From: an uncultured Collinsella sp.
Lineage (GTDB): Bacteria > Actinomycetota > Coriobacteriia > Coriobacteriales > Coriobacteriaceae
Length of the DNA stretch: 5,122 bases
Reading direction: 5' to 3'
Assembly: GCA_900556515.1 (NCBI GenBank)
Contig: USPH01000110.1
Span: forward strand, 1 to 5,122
How positions within the stretch are numbered: the first letter of the stretch is position 1; each line of letters opens with the position of its first letter. The notes below the pieces were generated by a model. That model was given only the letters and a program-made list of their open reading frames with translations, searched no databases and was not told where the DNA came from. Below are positions 1-5,122 of this stretch, piece by piece. The position numbers and the translations under genes were made by a program.

Positions 1-141
1 GCTGAGGGTCAGTCCCACATTATCCTTCAGACTGCCTGCATACGGTACCAGAGAATCCACCCCTTCTTCAAAGGACAGCTTTTTATCTCCGCCCATGTCA
101 TATCTCTGCCAGTTTCTGGCTCTGGCGCTTCCCTCGCCCCA
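1..141 (-). other. codon-usage switch inside guaB (possible recombination or chimera junction)
   Basis: All 20 arginine codons of guaB before residue 412 are CGC or CGT, whereas R412, R414 and R418 are all AGA. The same stretch also brings in GGA, TAT, GAT, AAA, AGT and AAT codons. A hand count gives about 51% GC for 1-120 against about 61% for 121-240. The reading frame and the IMPDH family match continue unbroken across the change, so it is a mosaic rather than a frameshift. The sequence alone cannot separate homologous recombination with a lower-GC donor from an assembly chimera. Confidence 0.6.
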
Positions 142-1356
142 GTACTCCTTCATGTACTGGCCGTTGACGTTGACGCGCTCGGTCGGGCTCTCATCGAAGC
201 GGGCGAAGTAGCGACCCAGCATCATAAAGTCGGCACCCATAGCAAGGGCGAGCGTCATGTGGTAGTCGTATACGATACCGCCGTCGGAGCACACGGGCAC
301 GTAAACACCGGTCTCCTCGTAGTACTCGTCACGGGCGCGGCAGACGTCGATCAGCGCGGTGGCCTGGCCACGACCGATACCCTTGGTCTCGCGAGTGATG
401 CAGATGGAACCGCCGCCGATACCGACCTTGATGAAGTCGGCACCGCAGTCGGCCAAGAAGCGGAAGCCCTCGGCGTCGACGACGTTACCGGCACCGACCT
501 TGACGTCCTCGCCGTAGTTGGCGCGAATCCACTCGATGGTGCGCTTCTGCCACTCACTGAAGCCCTCGGAGGAGTCGATGCACAGGACATCGGCGCCAGC
601 CTCGATGAGCAGCGGCACGCGCTCGGCATAGTCGCGGGTGTTGATACCGGCGCCGACCATGTAGCGCTTGTCGTTATCGAGCAGCTCGTTGGGGTTGGTC
701 TTGTGGCTGTCGTAGTCCTTGCGGAAGACGATGCCCATAAGGTGATCGTTATCGTCGACAATAGGCAGGGCGTTGAGCTTGTTGTCCCAAATGACGTCGT
801 TGGCAACCTTGAGGCTGATGTTCTTGTCGCCCACGATGAGCTGCTCACGCGGGGTCATGAACTCGGAGACCTTCTTCTGATGGTCATCGCGGCTGGGACG
901 ATAGTCACGGCTGGTGACGATACCCAGGAGCTTGCCCTTGGGGGTGCCGTCGTCGGTGACCGGCATGGTGGAGTGACCGGTCTTCTCCTTAAGCTCGATG
1001 ACCTGCTCCATGGTCATGTCGGGGGTCAGCGTGGAATCGGACTGAACGAAGCCAGCCTTGTGATCCTTGACGGCCTTGACCATAGCGGCCTCGGAATCGG
1101 GGGTCTGGGAACCGTAAATGAAGGACAGGCCACCCTCGGTAGCGAGCGCGACACCCATGTCGACGCCCGAGACGGACTGCATGATGGCGGAAACCATGGG
1201 GATGTTCAGGGTGATTGCCGGCTTCTCACCGCGCTTGAAGCGGGTTAGCGGCGTCTTAAGAGAGACGTTGTTGGGGATGCACTGCGAGGACGAGTAACCA
1301 GGGACCAGCAGATACTCCGAAAACGTGTGGGACTCACCGGGAAAGAACGTAGCCAT
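1..1356 (-). CDS. guaB: IMP dehydrogenase, 3' end cut by window edge
   Basis: Oxidises IMP to XMP with NAD+, the committed step of GMP synthesis in the cytoplasm. The 452 visible codons read without interruption. The start is the ATG at 1356, preceded by AGGAG (1365-1361) with a 4-base gap. The TIM-barrel is split by two CBS repeats at about residues 100-220 (LGIVTSRDY and [10 protein letters not shown]). The catalytic loop [12 protein letters not shown] places the nucleophile at C319; IMP-site residues D261, S317, D358 and R382 are present; the mobile flap carries the general-base pair R418-Y419. From memory, these numbers coincide exactly with the Tritrichomonas foetus enzyme (503 aa), so about 50 C-terminal residues are probably missing. 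K310 and E431, the T. foetus residues linked to weak mycophenolate binding, are kept. The last ~42 visible codons use codons unlike the rest, including three AGA arginines. Identity is very secure. Confidence 0.97.
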   Translation of the reverse strand, partial: MATFFPGESHTFSEYLLVPGYSSSQCIPNNVSLKTPLTRFKRGEKPAITLNIPMVSAIMQSVSGVDMGVALATEGGLSFIYGSQTPDSEAAMVKAVKDHKAGFVQSDSTLTPDMTMEQVIELKEKTGHSTMPVTDDGTPKGKLLGIVTSRDYRPSRDDHQKKVSEFMTPREQLIVGDKNISLKVANDVIWDNKLNALPIVDDNDHLMGIVFRKDYDSHKTNPNELLDNDKRYMVGAGINTRDYAERVPLLIEAGADVLCIDSSEGFSEWQKRTIEWIRANYGEDVKVGAGNVVDAEGFRFLADCGADFIKVGIGGGSICITRETKGIGRGQATALIDVCRARDEYYEETGVYVPVCSDGGIVYDYHMTLALAMGADFMMLGRYFARFDESPTERVNVNGQYMKEYWGEGSARARNWQRYDMGGDKKLSFEEGVDSLVPYAGSLKDNVGLTLS

Positions 1357-1374
1357 GTTTCTCCTTTTTCCATG

Positions 1375-1384
1375 CGACCGGTCG
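1375..1384. promoter_or_regulatory. 10-bp perfect palindrome just upstream of the guaB ribosome binding site
   Basis: CGACCGGTCG is a perfect palindrome lying 18 bases before the guaB ATG and immediately upstream of its Shine-Dalgarno region. It could be an operator or part of a leader RNA fold. No known binding motif is recognised, and short GC-rich palindromes arise by chance in this kind of genome. Confidence 0.25.
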
Positions 1385-1406
1385 GCTGCAGGCCTCGTAG
1401 GACCCA

Positions 1407-1426
1407 GCCCAACCTTGGGCGCCCAA
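1407..1426. promoter_or_regulatory. overlapping inverted repeats in the guaB leader / divergent spacer
   Basis: Three copies of one 6-mer in alternating orientation occur here: GCCCAA (1407-1412), TTGGGC (1415-1420) and GCCCAA (1421-1426). The middle copy can pair with either neighbour: with the first as a 6+2+6 hairpin, or with the third as the 12-bp perfect palindrome TTGGGCGCCCAA. Flanking CCCAG/CTGGG elements could form an outer stem. The site lies in the probable guaB 5' leader (minus strand) and just upstream of the divergent regulator gene. It may be an operator or a pair of competing RNA hairpins; no known riboswitch consensus is recognised. Confidence 0.4.
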
Positions 1427-1435
1427 TACTGGGGA

Positions 1436-1466
1436 AGTATCTTAACGCACTTTGACTGCTACAATG
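1436..1466 (-). promoter_or_regulatory. possible guaB promoter
   Basis: On the minus strand TTGTAG and GATACT are spaced by 17 bases, with an overlapping TAAGAT as an alternative -10. Both boxes are poor matches to the vegetative consensus. The placement gives a guaB leader of roughly 70 bases that would contain the inverted repeats at 1407-1426. This is a weak call made mainly because a guaB promoter is expected in this spacer. Confidence 0.2.
1457..1465 (+). promoter_or_regulatory. candidate extended -10 promoter for the ModE-like regulator
   Basis: TGCTACAAT matches the extended -10 form TGn-TATAAT with one mismatch. No good -35 box lies 16-18 bases upstream, which extended -10 promoters can tolerate. 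The start site would fall near 1472, giving a leader of about 75-80 bases before the regulator's start codon. The possible guaB promoter overlaps this position on the other strand, so the two genes may compete or be co-regulated. Confidence 0.35.
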
Positions 1467-1549
1467 CATGATTTAAGAAGAGCACACGAGGGTTTGACGC
1501 AGGCTTTGCGTTTGCCCAGCAAACACTTTAGCGGGGAGACGTGGAGCAC

Positions 1550-1894
1550 ATGGAGTACAAGACAACGGCAAAGTTGGTCATTCAAGCGTGCGACAAGGAT
1601 CTGCCGGGCGTGTTCGGCCACGGCTGCGTCTTGCTGCTGCAGGGTATCGCCCGCGAGCACTCGCTCAACCGCGCCGCCAAGAGCATGGGCATGGCATATT
1701 CCAAAGCGTGGCGCATCGTGAATGAGGCCGAAGGGCAGCTGGGTTGCAAGCTCATCGAACGCGACGGCGCCCGCGGATCCACGCTCACCCCCGCCGGCGA
1801 GCGAGCCATCGAAGTCTACGAGACACTGCAGGCCGACATCAACAACGTCATCGCCTCAAAAGCCGACGACCTCATCGCCAGCATCAAAGAATAG
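1550..1894 (+). CDS. stand-alone ModE-like winged helix-turn-helix regulator
   Basis: A 114-residue DNA-binding protein resembling the N-terminal domain of the molybdate regulator ModE (LysR-like winged helix). The helix-turn-helix spans about residues 38-61 (SLNRAAKSMGMAYSKAWRIV). It is followed by a wing (about 65-80) ending in LTPAGERAIEVYE, the usual helix after a ModE/LysR wing and the likely dimer helix. The C-terminal molybdate-binding MOP domains of E. coli ModE are absent, so ligand sensing as in ModE is not supported. ATG 1550 is chosen because GGAG (1542-1545) sits 4 bases before it; a GTG at 1541 would add three residues but has GGGGAG only 2 bases away. No molybdenum transporter or molybdoenzyme gene lies in the window, so its target is unknown; the divergent guaB leader with palindromes is one candidate by position only. 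Confidence 0.85.
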   Translation: MEYKTTAKLVIQACDKDLPGVFGHGCVLLLQGIAREHSLNRAAKSMGMAYSKAWRIVNEAEGQLGCKLIERDGARGSTLTPAGERAIEVYETLQADINNVIASKADDLIASIKE

Positions 1895-1916
1895 CCAATT
1901 TGGGACGGGGCTTTTT
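1893..1916 (+). terminator. weak candidate terminator after the regulator gene
   Basis: AGCC overlapping the stop codon can pair with GGCT (1909-1912) just before a run of T residues (1912-1916). The stem is only four base pairs with a 12-base loop, so on its own it would be a poor terminator. The larger inverted repeat at 1936-2006 may do the main job. Confidence 0.25.
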
Positions 1917-1935
1917 AGCTACGCAACCCCCTCTC

Positions 1936-2006
1936 TAAGTTGCGGTGAAATAGGGACTGTTTATGCCGATAAAGCCGTAAATCAATCCATATTTCACCGC
2001 AACTTA
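1936..2006. repeat. 71-bp element with 17-bp perfect terminal inverted repeats
   Basis: TAAGTTGCGGTGAAATA (1936-1952) is exactly inverted as TATTTCACCGCAACTTA (1990-2006). After one mismatch, three further bases pair (GGA at 1954-1956 with TCC at 1986-1988), enclosing a loop of about 30 bases. It lies between the 3' ends of two convergent genes and neither arm ends in a T-run, so it is not a classic intrinsic terminator, though a folded transcript could still block either polymerase. Size, symmetry and TA at both ends fit a dispersed palindromic (REP-like) or MITE-like element. No transposase is present and no longer target duplication is visible. Confidence 0.75.
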
Positions 2007-2026
2007 TGAAGTCGAGGATGATTTAG

Positions 2027-3019
2027 CTAGTTGCGGAGGGCGTTGTCTAGGGTGGCGGCCACGATCAAGGGGTCATCGGTGCCGGCGAAGAGACGGACGG
2101 TGGTACCCTGCTTGCCGCGTGGGGCCGAAAGGCGCGTCGTTGCGCCGCCGGCGGGCGACGTGCGAAACTCCCCCGGCAAAGCATCGAACAGCTCTCCCGC
2201 GCTACGCTCGATAAGATCAAATTCAACTGCCGGGCCAAAGCCGTGCTCGAGGATTCCCGTTGCAACAGCATGGTCGGGATGCGAGCTCAGTCCGGGATAG
2301 CGCACGTTGCGCACCATCTCGTTGGCGGCCAGATACTCGGCCAGCGCACGGGCGCGGTCGAAATGCGCCTGCATGCGGGCGTTAAGCGAGGAAAGCCCAC
2401 GCTCCAGCACAGCGGCCTCGTCAGCAGTCAAATCAAGCTTGGCCAAGCCACAGCCCTCAAGCAGGGCATGCGCGCACTCGGCAGCGGCATCCACACGATG
2501 GCGCTTGAGTTGCGAGCGCGCCACCGAAGCGGCAACGAGCTTGCGCTGTGCCTTACCAGCACACACGCGATCGGACGCGTCGAGCGACAGCACGGCACCC
2601 AAGCGCAGCGGATCGCACCCAAAGACGCCTGGCACCGTGTTATCTACCACGAGCAGCGCGCGTGCCTCGCGAGCCGCGCGACCCAGAGCACGCAAATCGG
2701 GCACGCGCAATCCAAACCCACCAATAGAGTTGACGAACCACCACAGGTGCGGCCCCTCGACCTCAAACGAAGTCTCAAAGCCCTCGGACGCGGCGGGAAA
2801 CGCCTCGGCGGACGGCGAGCCCACCATCACAACATCGCAGCCGTCAAATCCGCTCGCAAACGCATCGGCAAAGTCGTCCGCAAAGACCACCAGGCGGTCA
2901 CCGGGACGCACAATCCCCAGCTGCGACAGCGCTGCTGGCACATGCGAGGCCACAAGCAACCGCGCCTCACGCGCGCCGTTCCTCAAAGCCCAGGCCTCTT
3001 CTAGCTGCTGTACGCCCAT
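2027..3019 (-). CDS. degenerate Cys/Met-metabolism PLP-fold protein, probably non-canonical
   Basis: A 330-residue relative of the cystathionine gamma-synthase / gamma-lyase family (fold type I). Recognisable landmarks are LEEAWAL at 6-12, RPGDRLVVFADDF at 38-50, VVDNTVPG at 124-131 (D126 equivalent to the aspartate that binds the PLP pyridine nitrogen), RYPGLSSHPDH at 240-250, GFGPAVEFDL at 260-269, and VRLFAGTDDP at 308-317 with the probable carboxylate-binding R309. Active relatives run about 380-430 residues. Here the N-terminal ~50-60 residues that carry the Tyr/Arg cofactor-phosphate contacts are missing, and the SxTKY lysine motif after LGA (140-142) reads LSLDASDRVCAGK, with no lysine at the expected place (K156 and K160 are nearby). 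It may be catalytically dead, structural or neofunctionalised. ATG 3019 is chosen for its strong Shine-Dalgarno; upstream TTG and ATG codons lie in or next to the terminator tail. Confidence 0.8.
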   Translation of the reverse strand: MGVQQLEEAWALRNGAREARLLVASHVPAALSQLGIVRPGDRLVVFADDFADAFASGFDGCDVVMVGSPSAEAFPAASEGFETSFEVEGPHLWWFVNSIGGFGLRVPDLRALGRAAREARALLVVDNTVPGVFGCDPLRLGAVLSLDASDRVCAGKAQRKLVAASVARSQLKRHRVDAAAECAHALLEGCGLAKLDLTADEAAVLERGLSSLNARMQAHFDRARALAEYLAANEMVRNVRYPGLSSHPDHAVATGILEHGFGPAVEFDLIERSAGELFDALPGEFRTSPAGGATTRLSAPRGKQGTTVRLFAGTDDPLIVAATLDNALRN

Positions 3020-3026
3020 ACGGCAA

Positions 3027-3034
3027 CCTCCCTT
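3027..3034 (-). promoter_or_regulatory. strong ribosome binding site fixing the PLP-fold gene start
   Basis: On the minus strand AAGGGAGG lies 7 bases before ATG 3019, an ideal match and spacing. This decides against the in-frame ATG at 3037 and TTG at 3043, which would place the Shine-Dalgarno inside the coding region and have none of their own. Confidence 0.85.
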
Positions 3035-3041
3035 CATTAAC

Positions 3042-3077
3042 AAAAACCCACGATGCGGATGTTTCCCGCATCGTGGG
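3042..3077 (-). terminator. strong intrinsic terminator after scrB
   Basis: CCCACGATGCGG (3047-3058) is perfectly complementary to CCGCATCGTGGG (3066-3077), giving a 12-bp GC-rich stem with a 7-base loop. On the minus strand it is followed at once by TTTTT (3046-3042). It begins 38 bases after the scrB stop, so it ends the sucrose operon. It also ends only about 7 bases before the Shine-Dalgarno of the next gene, so it can equally be read as a terminator in that gene's leader. Confidence 0.92.
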
Positions 3078-3087
3078 CAACGGCTGC

Positions 3088-3093
3088 AGTATA
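3088..3093 (-). promoter_or_regulatory. candidate -10 box ahead of the terminator
   Basis: On the minus strand TATACT matches the -10 consensus at five of six bases. No good -35 is seen at 16-18 bases (GCGATT, GGCGAT or AGGCGA). If used, transcription would begin near 3081, just before the terminator stem, so the PLP-fold gene's message would have to pass the hairpin. There is almost no room for a promoter between the terminator and the ribosome binding site. Confidence 0.3.
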
Positions 3094-3115
3094 GCGCCGA
3101 TATGCGACGAATCGC

Positions 3116-4657
3116 CTAGATGTTGAGCGCGTGATAGGTCACGTTCGCGCCTGGAGCGTCAACGGTCACGCCATAAGCCTCGGGATAGATGCGCGTCGAA
3201 AACACGAGCGCGCCATCGTTCACAAACACCTCGACCGAGGAGACATCGCCAACAATGCGCACGTTACGAACCTCGTCGATGGGCTCCCAGCGCACGGCAC
3301 GACCGCAGCCGGCAGAAGCGCGGCCCTCATCGGTAAATCGCATCTCAAAGCGCGCGGGCAGCTCGCCCTCGGCGGGCAAAAACGCCAGCTTCAGCTCGCC
3401 ATCAACGGTCGCGGTAAATGCGCCGTCGACACAGTCGACAACAACGTCAAAGCAGGTGTCGCTGGCAACCTCCAACGAACCCTCCCCCATACGCACCGAG
3501 GCATAATGGTGCTCGATCTCGCGCACCGGCTGCTGCAGCACCACGCCGCCGGCACCGGCTGTAAGCTCACGCGGCACTGTCATGCAGTGCTGCCAGCCGC
3601 ACGCCACGGTGGGCGCATTGTCATAGGTCGGCTCATCGGGCATGCCCATCCAGCCAATCAGAATGTGGCGACCATCCTCGGCCGTGAACTCCTGCGGAGC
3701 ATAGAAGTCAAAGCCGGCGTCCCACAGGCGGAACTCGCCCAGCTCATAGGCGTCATTGCCACCCGTAATGTCGCCCGTTACAGGCATGTAGCCCGCTGCA
3801 TACACATTGCCGCGGTCCCAACGACCGCCCTCAAGACCCTGGGGAGAGAAGGACAGCCACTTCGCCGGTACACCGCCATCCGGCTCAAGCACAAGGTATC
3901 CCGGGCACTCCCACATAAAGCCAAAACGCTCGGGCGTAGACACGCGGCTCTCGAGCTCCCAGCTCAGCATATCGGGCGAGCCATACACCAGGATCTCGCC
4001 TACATCGCGCCCGGCGCCCTCGCCGTGCATCGCGCAAAAACGACTCTCGACATGCGGCCCATCCACGCGACGACGCGCGCCCAGCACCATGTGGTAACGC
4101 CCATCATCATCGCGCCACACCTTGGGATCACGCACGTGGCAGGTCAGATCGTCGGGATAATCCTCGGACGCCAGCACCACGCGCTTTTGGCTGAACTCCC
4201 GACCGGCAAGGCCATCAACGCTCTCGACATAAACAGTATCGGCGCGGCGGCCGGTATTGACGTAGTCGTACGTCCCGTCCGAATCGGAAAGCTTAACGTT
4301 GCCCGTATAAAGTACGCGAATGCGACCGTCCTCGGCAAGCGCGGAGCCCGAATACACGCCATGGCAATCGAACGGCTCGTCGGGCAGCAATGGGGCGCCA
4401 ACGTAGTCCCACGTCATAAGATCGCGGCTCGTCGCATGGCCCCAGGTCTTAACGCCGCCCTCGACATCAAACGGCGCATACTGAAAATAGGCATGGAACA
4501 CGCCACCCGCCTGGCAGAGACCGTTGGGGTCGTTGAGCCAACCCGCCGGCGGCATAATATGGAAGTGCTGGCCATACACGCCATGACCGCACTCAGAGGC
4601 GGCAGCGTCAACAGCGGCAACCAACTTTGCAAGGTCGCGACCAAGTGCATTAGACAT
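3116..4657 (-). CDS. scrB: sucrose-6-phosphate hydrolase (GH32 beta-fructosidase)
   Basis: A 513-residue glycoside hydrolase family 32 enzyme that splits sucrose-6-phosphate into glucose-6-phosphate and fructose. The five-bladed propeller carries all signature motifs in order: WLNDPNG at 40-46 (nucleophile D43), YFQYAPF at 57-63, GVYSGSA at 100-106, RDPKVW at 176-181 (transition-state stabiliser D177) and WECPGY at 249-254 (acid/base E250). The C-terminal beta-sandwich spans about 380-513 and includes SSVEVFVNDG at 473-482. No signal peptide or membrane segment is present, which fits a cytoplasmic enzyme fed by a PTS. Length is typical. ATG 4657 has AGGA (4668-4665) 7 bases upstream. It follows the PTS gene by 107 bases on the same strand and ends before a strong terminator. 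Substrate assignment rests on the PTS neighbour; GH32 also includes fructan and free-sucrose hydrolases. Confidence 0.93.
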   Translation of the reverse strand: MSNALGRDLAKLVAAVDAAASECGHGVYGQHFHIMPPAGWLNDPNGLCQAGGVFHAYFQYAPFDVEGGVKTWGHATSRDLMTWDYVGAPLLPDEPFDCHGVYSGSALAEDGRIRVLYTGNVKLSDSDGTYDYVNTGRRADTVYVESVDGLAGREFSQKRVVLASEDYPDDLTCHVRDPKVWRDDDGRYHMVLGARRRVDGPHVESRFCAMHGEGAGRDVGEILVYGSPDMLSWELESRVSTPERFGFMWECPGYLVLEPDGGVPAKWLSFSPQGLEGGRWDRGNVYAAGYMPVTGDITGGNDAYELGEFRLWDAGFDFYAPQEFTAEDGRHILIGWMGMPDEPTYDNAPTVACGWQHCMTVPRELTAGAGGVVLQQPVREIEHHYASVRMGEGSLEVASDTCFDVVVDCVDGAFTATVDGELKLAFLPAEGELPARFEMRFTDEGRASAGCGRAVRWEPIDEVRNVRIVGDVSSVEVFVNDGALVFSTRIYPEAYGVTVDAPGANVTYHALNI

Positions 4658-4687
4658 ATCAAAGTCCTAACGGATCGAAAGTAACAA

Positions 4688-4709
4688 GGCACCAGAGATC
4701 GGCACCAGA
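4688..4709. repeat. short tandem 9-mer in the scrA-scrB spacer
   Basis: GGCACCAGA occurs twice (4688-4696 and 4701-4709) with a 13-base period, shortly upstream of the scrB ribosome binding site. A function is not evident. It may be a chance duplication. Confidence 0.35.
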
Positions 4710-4719
4710 TACGGGAAAC

Positions 4720-4744
4720 GCCCGCGAGCATACGACCCGCGGGC
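4720..4744 (-). other. intercistronic GC hairpin between scrA and scrB
   Basis: GCCCGCG (4720-4726) and CGCGGGC (4738-4744) form a perfect 7-bp all-GC stem with an 11-base loop in the spacer between the two sucrose genes. The minus-strand continuation is GTTTCCCGTAT, which lacks a proper T-run, so full termination is unlikely. It could protect the upstream message from 3' decay, be a processing site, or attenuate scrB partially. Confidence 0.5.
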
Positions 4745-4764
4745 ATCTCCTCAATCAAAAGCTC

Positions 4765-5122
4765 TTAGGCCTGCTCGGAAGCCTTGGGCTCGTCCTTGTA
4801 CAGGACAAACGAGATAGCAAAGGAAACCAGCGCGGCGACCGCAAACATGATCGCGTACTGCACGGGCTGGGCCAGGCACAGCAGGATACCGAAGATACCG
4901 GTAACGCCCGTGCCGGAGGCAGCCAGCGAAGTGAGCGCGCAGACCAGGGCACCGCAACCGCCGCCGATGCAGCCGGCGATGAAGGGCTTAAAGAAGCGCA
5001 GGTTCACACCGAAGATGGCAGGCTCGGTAATGCCCATGAAGGCGGACAGGGCCGAAGGAAGCGCCAGGCCCTTGATCTTGGCATCGCGGGTCTTAAAGGC
5101 AACGGCGAGCGCGGCACCACCC
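4765..5122 (-). CDS. scrA: PTS sucrose transporter EIIC, C-terminal part, 5' end cut by window edge
   Basis: Only the last 118 residues are visible, and the start lies beyond the right edge. The protein belongs to the glucose/sucrose superfamily of PTS EIIC membrane permeases, which import sugar and phosphorylate it together with EIIB. The diagnostic GITEPAIFGVNLRF motif of this family is present about 30 residues into the visible part, preceded by KIKGLALPSALSAF. At least two hydrophobic stretches follow, one glycine/alanine-rich (FIAGCIGGGCGALVCALTSL) and one near the end (AIMFAVAALVSFAISFVLY). The chain stops at a short charged tail, KDEPKASEQA, so no EIIA domain is fused at the C-terminus; phosphate must come from a separate EIIA or one placed elsewhere. 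Specificity for sucrose is inferred from the adjoining scrB; trehalose or beta-glucoside EIIC share the same motif. Confidence 0.88.
   Translation of the reverse strand, partial: GGAALAVAFKTRDAKIKGLALPSALSAFMGITEPAIFGVNLRFFKPFIAGCIGGGCGALVCALTSLAASGTGVTGIFGILLCLAQPVQYAIMFAVAALVSFAISFVLYKDEPKASEQA

Noticed and set aside
259..1248. A 329-codon open frame on the plus strand opposite guaB
   Set aside because: It is antisense to an unmistakable IMP dehydrogenase, has low-complexity Gly/Val/Asp-rich translation, and lacks a convincing ribosome binding site.
1452..1480. TTGACT at 1452-1457 as a -35 box for the regulator gene
   Set aside because: No reasonable -10 hexamer follows at 16-18 bases; the sequence there is AAGAAG. 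The overlapping extended -10 TGCTACAAT is the better reading.
1442..1660. Minus-strand 72-codon frame overlapping the regulator gene and the divergent spacer
   Set aside because: It is antisense to the ModE-like gene, shows no domain, and would run through the likely promoter region.
1917..2036. Outer pairing of CGCAAC near 1922 with GTTGCG near 2031, as part of a larger nested repeat
   Set aside because: The match is only six bases and one side lies in the coding end of the PLP-fold gene; it does not continue, so it is probably coincidental.
3020..3043. Longer N-terminus for the PLP-fold protein, starting at TTG 3043 or ATG 3037
   Set aside because: These codons overlap the terminator tail and the Shine-Dalgarno of ATG 3019, and have no ribosome binding site of their own.
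2243..3119. Two plus-strand open frames of 253 and 270 codons opposite the PLP-fold gene
   Set aside because: Their translations are rich in Arg, Ser and Ala with no family resemblance, while the minus-strand frame shows family motifs and an ideal ribosome binding site.
3131..4684. A 517-codon open frame on the plus strand opposite scrB
   Set aside because: It lies entirely antisense to a GH32 gene with every catalytic motif intact. Its translation has no recognisable domain, and long antisense open frames are expected from the C/G-ending codons of this genome.
4414..4758. Minus-strand 114-codon frame overlapping the scrA-scrB spacer and the start of scrB
   Set aside because: It is out of frame with scrB, and its Met/Arg/Ser-rich translation has no family features. 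It crosses the intercistronic hairpin and overlaps scrB by over 240 bases.

Overview
The window looks like chromosomal DNA from a gut actinobacterium of the class Coriobacteriia, most likely Collinsella or a close relative. This is inferred from the high-GC coding style (C- or G-ending codons, CGC/CGT arginines), the gene content, and impressions of protein similarity. No database search was possible. Four of the five genes lie on the minus strand.

Layout. Positions 1-1356 (minus) hold the first 452 codons of guaB, IMP dehydrogenase, of the kind best known from the crystal structures of the Tritrichomonas foetus enzyme. The last ~50 residues lie outside the window. A 190-base divergent spacer with overlapping palindromes separates guaB from a small plus-strand gene (1550-1894) for a stand-alone ModE-like winged-helix regulator. 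A 132-base convergent spacer follows, carrying a perfect 17-bp inverted repeat (1936-2006). Positions 2027-3019 (minus) encode a shortened, apparently degenerate member of the Cys/Met-metabolism PLP enzyme family. A strong minus-strand terminator (3042-3077) separates it from a sucrose operon: scrB (3116-4657, GH32 sucrose-6-phosphate hydrolase) and, upstream of it in transcription, the 3' end of scrA (4765-5122, glucose/sucrose-family PTS EIIC).

How the genes work together. ScrA would import sucrose as sucrose-6-phosphate, and ScrB would cleave that in the cytoplasm to glucose-6-phosphate and fructose. The two genes are co-oriented with a 107-base spacer that contains a GC-rich hairpin. The operon's terminator lies only a few bases before the ribosome binding site of the PLP-fold gene, so that gene is either driven by read-through or by a promoter placed before the terminator. 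guaB is the committed step of guanine nucleotide synthesis and has no evident functional link to the other genes.

The observations most worth a second look are the PLP-fold protein that lacks an obvious Schiff-base lysine and the family's N-terminal segment; an abrupt codon-usage switch inside guaB near position 120-145 (recombination or assembly chimera); the 17-bp inverted repeat; and the terminator-in-leader arrangement. I did not find a convincing new multi-gene system. No tRNA, rRNA, CRISPR array or intact insertion sequence was seen.
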